From Watersipora subatra (lineage: Eukaryota > Bryozoa > Gymnolaemata > Cheilostomatida > Watersiporidae), in assembly GCF_963576615.1 (NCBI RefSeq), contig NC_088715.1, positions 28,261,463-28,325,462 on the forward strand: a DNA stretch of 64,000 nt, given 5' to 3'. The translations under genes and the position numbers were made by a program. The number at the start of each line of letters is the position of its first letter. Position 1 is the first letter of the stretch. The notes beneath the pieces are model-generated. The model did not search any database. It was not told the origin of the DNA and saw only the letters and a list, made by a program, of their open reading frames with translations. Positions 60,470 through 64,000 of this stretch are shown piece by piece.

Positions 60470-63400
60470 AAACTTATGAATGCGCCATTAAGAACAATTG
60501 CACTCTATGAATGCTTTCATGGATTGCTGTCGTACAAGCAGTGTAGCAAGTTGTGTTGAAAATCAACACGGGTAGTGAAAATGAAAAAAACTCAGACCCC
60601 GCTTACTTAATGCTAGCTGAGAGATCTTTTCAATTTACAACACAAGCTAAGTGAAATACACAGAGATATGTCTTCACCGTAGATTCTGACACGTCAAGAA
60701 ATTGGGACATTCGGGTTTCTAATGGGTAAACTGACAACAGCTAATTGTGTTCTCTCACTGACAGTCTCTAGTATTAAACCAAAACTCTTAACAACTATTA
60801 CTGAACAGTATTTCCTGTGCTTCAATATGGTATATGATAAATATGATAGGTATGATATAAGCCATTTGCAAACTACATACGATAAAGATTTTCTATTATG
60901 AGAATCACCACATTCCAAAACCTCCTATTGAGATAGGACTGAAAGTATACTTTAACATGTGATTTTCCGACAAAGTTCTTTGTTTTCATAATCTCAGCAT
61001 TTTATTCTATCATAAACTGAGCAATATAAGGAATGATAACTTGAAAATGAAATTAAAATGATTTGTTGGTCGTTGAGGTCAAGATGGTAATGCATCTTGA
61101 AGTATAATTCAGTTTAACTGATGTTGTTCTCTGTGCAAAGATAAAATATAAATTCAAAAATGTTCACAAATTAAAATGAAGCGACTTTTGTTAGTTTAAA
61201 TATAATTCGCAAGCATTTTAATCTCCAGCGATCTCAAAACCGCGTCACGCTTGTCATTAAAATTTGCAGCGATAGCACTATGCTCGCTGGTAAAAATCAT
61301 TACAAATACCTCACCACTTCATCCAAATTAACTTCTAGTAAAATAGAAAAATCTAGCAATTTTCTACTATAATAATTGGCCTTGAAACACCAAATGATTT
61401 GCAAAAAATGTAGATTGTAAATATGACCCTCAAATTCAACTATAAGTATCACACCATCAGCGCTAATTTAAAATTATGTACTATTGAATAATAATTTAAA
61501 ATTATGTACTATTGAATAATTATTAATTTATTGTTCATATTATTATAAACATAAATTATTGTCGCCATATTCGTCAATAAAAAAAATCTATATACTTTAT
61601 TTGCAGAAAACAACATACAGAAAATTGTAGAAGAGATCATTGTGAAGTGCTCCCTGTTAGTTTCAATAACATTGACCGGCTTTACGTCTCTTTAAATATA
61701 GTAATACTGATGAGGACATGTATGAGCAGGAACGATGGTCAGTCATTACTTTTTAGCGTCTGTATAGCTACATTTCCGTTGGTGATTTGCGATGTAAACA
61801 AATATACTGGTAGTGAATTGTAATATAAATGAATTTTTTTATATACACTGTAAACTATGCGCTTGTCTTACATCAATAATTAGGTTAATGTGCTTTTGAA
61901 ATATTTGTGTCACTTGTTATTTTCTTGCTAATTAAAGATATATTTATATTACAACAAAAAAGTATTTTTCATGTTAAAAAACATAAAAAAAATATAACGC
62001 TCTATATTTCAAACATGACTAAGTTCAGCAAATAGCAGTAAAAGCAATTTTAAGGGTTTATTCCCAAAAAATAGTTCCTTACATGCACATAGGCAGTATG
62101 TTCATCATACATAAACAAGCATTATAGTAATAAGGAACTTGATAAAAGAGTAGATCATCATAAGAATGTCTTCAGTCAATGCCGAGCTTTACAAAAAAGA
62201 CAAAAACTAATAAATACAGTTAGAATAAACAAGACTCTTGACAATGACACATAAAGGCAACTTGTGAGAGTAGACACAAAAACAAACTTGATGCTTACTG
62301 GCTAAAAATATTAACATTGATTGTTTTAAAATTTGACTGTCTCTGATGTTTGTATTAAACTAATTCATGATAAAGTTAATGGTAGGCCTACTTATTTTCT
62401 CATGCTTCTCTATAATCTGCGCCTGATACGCCATTTCTATAAAGTTTCAAAGCCACAAAGAAGCTCCAAGATAACAAATTTTTAAATGACAATTTGAACC
62501 AGTTTGATCTCAACAAAAGGTAAAAGAAGATGTACAGCGAGTTCTCCAAGCAGAACACATTTTGTTAGAGTACCAGACGGAGTGCTGCAATTTGTGCTCG
62601 TGTAAGATTTATCTGTAGCATTAAAATTTGCGTCAGTGTACAATCTAATATTTTACCGGTAGCAACTAGATTCTATTCATTGATTGTGATATCAATATAT
62701 TCAAAGAGGGCCAATATGTGGAGAGTCGATGCTTTAAAGCGGCAAACTGAAAACATAAAGTGGCACATTGCTGAGCATATTTTAAACACTGCTAATAGAG
62801 TATACAACATAAAACAACTTTCGAAAATGAATGCCATTGTCTTCCATGGTACGCTGGCTAAGAATGAACTGAGATACATCTAAAGTAAAAGTTTATACGT
62901 GTTTATGCGCTGAATGAAGAACAATTCTTGCAAAAGTTATCTTGAGTTTTTACTGTTGAAAATGGTATTGTAACCTTTTCTATGCCCCATACTTGTATGT
63001 TGAGATAATTAAATATCTTAGTAAACTAAGTGTTGTATATTTAGCCTTTGCACCTGCGTCTCAAGCTTACCTTGTATGCTATTCTGTTTGCATTCATTAT
63101 GCACTCAATGCCTGCCCTAGCTGAGTGACCATGCCAGTCAGTTGTTGTCAGGATTTCGACAAATAAAGGTATATGACTTAAAGATATTTATGGATATACA
63201 TTGTACAACCTATAATTTAGCAATTATGTCAATAGCACAGGTACTACCCGAGTTATGAAAGATGGCGCCACCGCTGTAGCAATGCATGTAGTACCTGTGG
63301 TCAATAGGCATTAACACTTGATTTTGAGGAAGTGTTTTTCCACCTCATCTTACGCCCAAGTAAACCTAAGTAAAGTACTTTCGCTTTGTTTTTGCTGTGG

Positions 63401-64000
63401 TTTACGTAGGATTACGAAACTCTGATCGCTTTGTGAGGTATACATTTTAAGTACAACTCTGAAGCTTCAAGCTGATTGGACTAATAGTTCTTGAGATATT
63501 GCCGAAATACTGAGGGCACTTCTAGCCAACCAAGAAATGGAAAATAAATTGTCTACTGACAGAACGTTAGTTTTTAATGACATACCGACTGAAATTCTTA
63601 GTAATGATGATCGAAAATAGACAAAACTAGAAAGCTTCTCATTAGCAACCAAAGCTTTACTCTAAACTATTTGTCTTTTTTATTTATAAAAAAACATCAA
63701 CCATTGATTCTTCAGCTTTGTCTAAAACATCACATCTTTGAAAGAATGTGAACAAGCTATTTACTGTATTGATCTGTTTTTTTTTCATTGAGTTATACAA
63801 ACTTAGAGCTTCAATTAGATGGTCGGTTCAAAAGAAATCGGGCTATTAAAAATTGTTAATACGGTTTAGAATCAGGGACTTGCTTGTGTATACTGCATAC
63901 AAGGTTAGGCTTCAAAACGTTCATCCTAGCTGTAACGGCAGCCCTAGCGTGATCAACACACTTGTGTTTTGAAGGGTTGCATGGTGCTGCCGTGATTCAT
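60470..64000. other. Spacer without a recognised gene
   Basis: AT-rich sequence with a 28-bp direct duplication at about 61475-61530 (TAATTTAAAATTATGTACTA...), a 12-bp inverted repeat CACAGGTACTAC at 63237-63248/63288-63299, and a few short unrecognised ORFs (for example 62716-62883 plus, starting MWRVDALKRQTENIKWHIAE). I see no exon with convincing splice sites or homology. Confidence 0.5.

Noticed and set aside
62680..62883. Overlapping plus and minus ORFs of 67-68 residues
   Set aside because: Both strands are open over the same bases, neither is recognised, and no splice context was found.

Overview
The window is animal nuclear DNA. It is AT-rich, its genes are split by many GT-AG introns, and most of it is intron or spacer packed with tandem repeats, tRNA-derived SINE copies and small DNA transposons. 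The coding exons resemble metazoan families (animal haem peroxidase, mitochondrial ribosomal protein L30). I suspect a marine invertebrate, possibly a lophotrochozoan such as a bryozoan or mollusc, but nothing in the sequence proves this.

Three protein genes can be assembled, all on the minus strand. (1) Positions 30003 down to 1303: an animal haem peroxidase in 16 coding exons, about 708 residues, from a signal peptide to a stop codon with an AATAAA signal 25 bases beyond it. All splice phases agree. The distal and proximal histidines and the calcium loop are present, but the glutamate that normally forms one haem ester bond is replaced by isoleucine. (2) Positions 46499 down to 36441: a six-exon, 164-residue protein with consistent splice phases that I do not recognise. 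(3) Positions 58747 down to 46858: a five-exon, 181-residue protein with the conserved core of mitochondrial ribosomal protein L30 (MRPL30), an N-terminus like a mitochondrial targeting peptide and a long C-terminal tail. Genes 2 and 3 lie head to tail, about 360 bases apart.

Layout: 1-1302 is the 3' flank of the peroxidase gene, with a 20-bp minisatellite. 1303-30003 is the peroxidase gene, whose introns hold a 12-bp array, a long CTA microsatellite, a 24-bp array, hairpin arrays, SINEs and one small plus-strand ORF (20125-20298). 30456-31468 is a 25-bp satellite just upstream of the peroxidase start. A LINE remnant (about 31590-32345) and a pogo-like TA-flanked element (33342-35670) follow. 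36441-58797 holds genes 2 and 3, interleaved with minisatellites, SINEs, foldbacks and MITE ends. A 252-bp-arm foldback (56025-57096) and a hAT-like element with an exact 8-bp target duplication (57144-58175) lie inside MRPL30 intron 1. Upstream of the MRPL30 start exon are a PIF/Harbinger-like element (58889-59310) and a piggyBac-like element (59957-60465). From 60.5 to 64 kb I see no convincing gene.

No prokaryotic operon, CRISPR array, phage or defence system is present. The main novelty candidates are the peroxidase without its ester glutamate, the unrecognised 164-residue gene, and the large set of recent repeats and transposons. The three genes show no obvious shared pathway.
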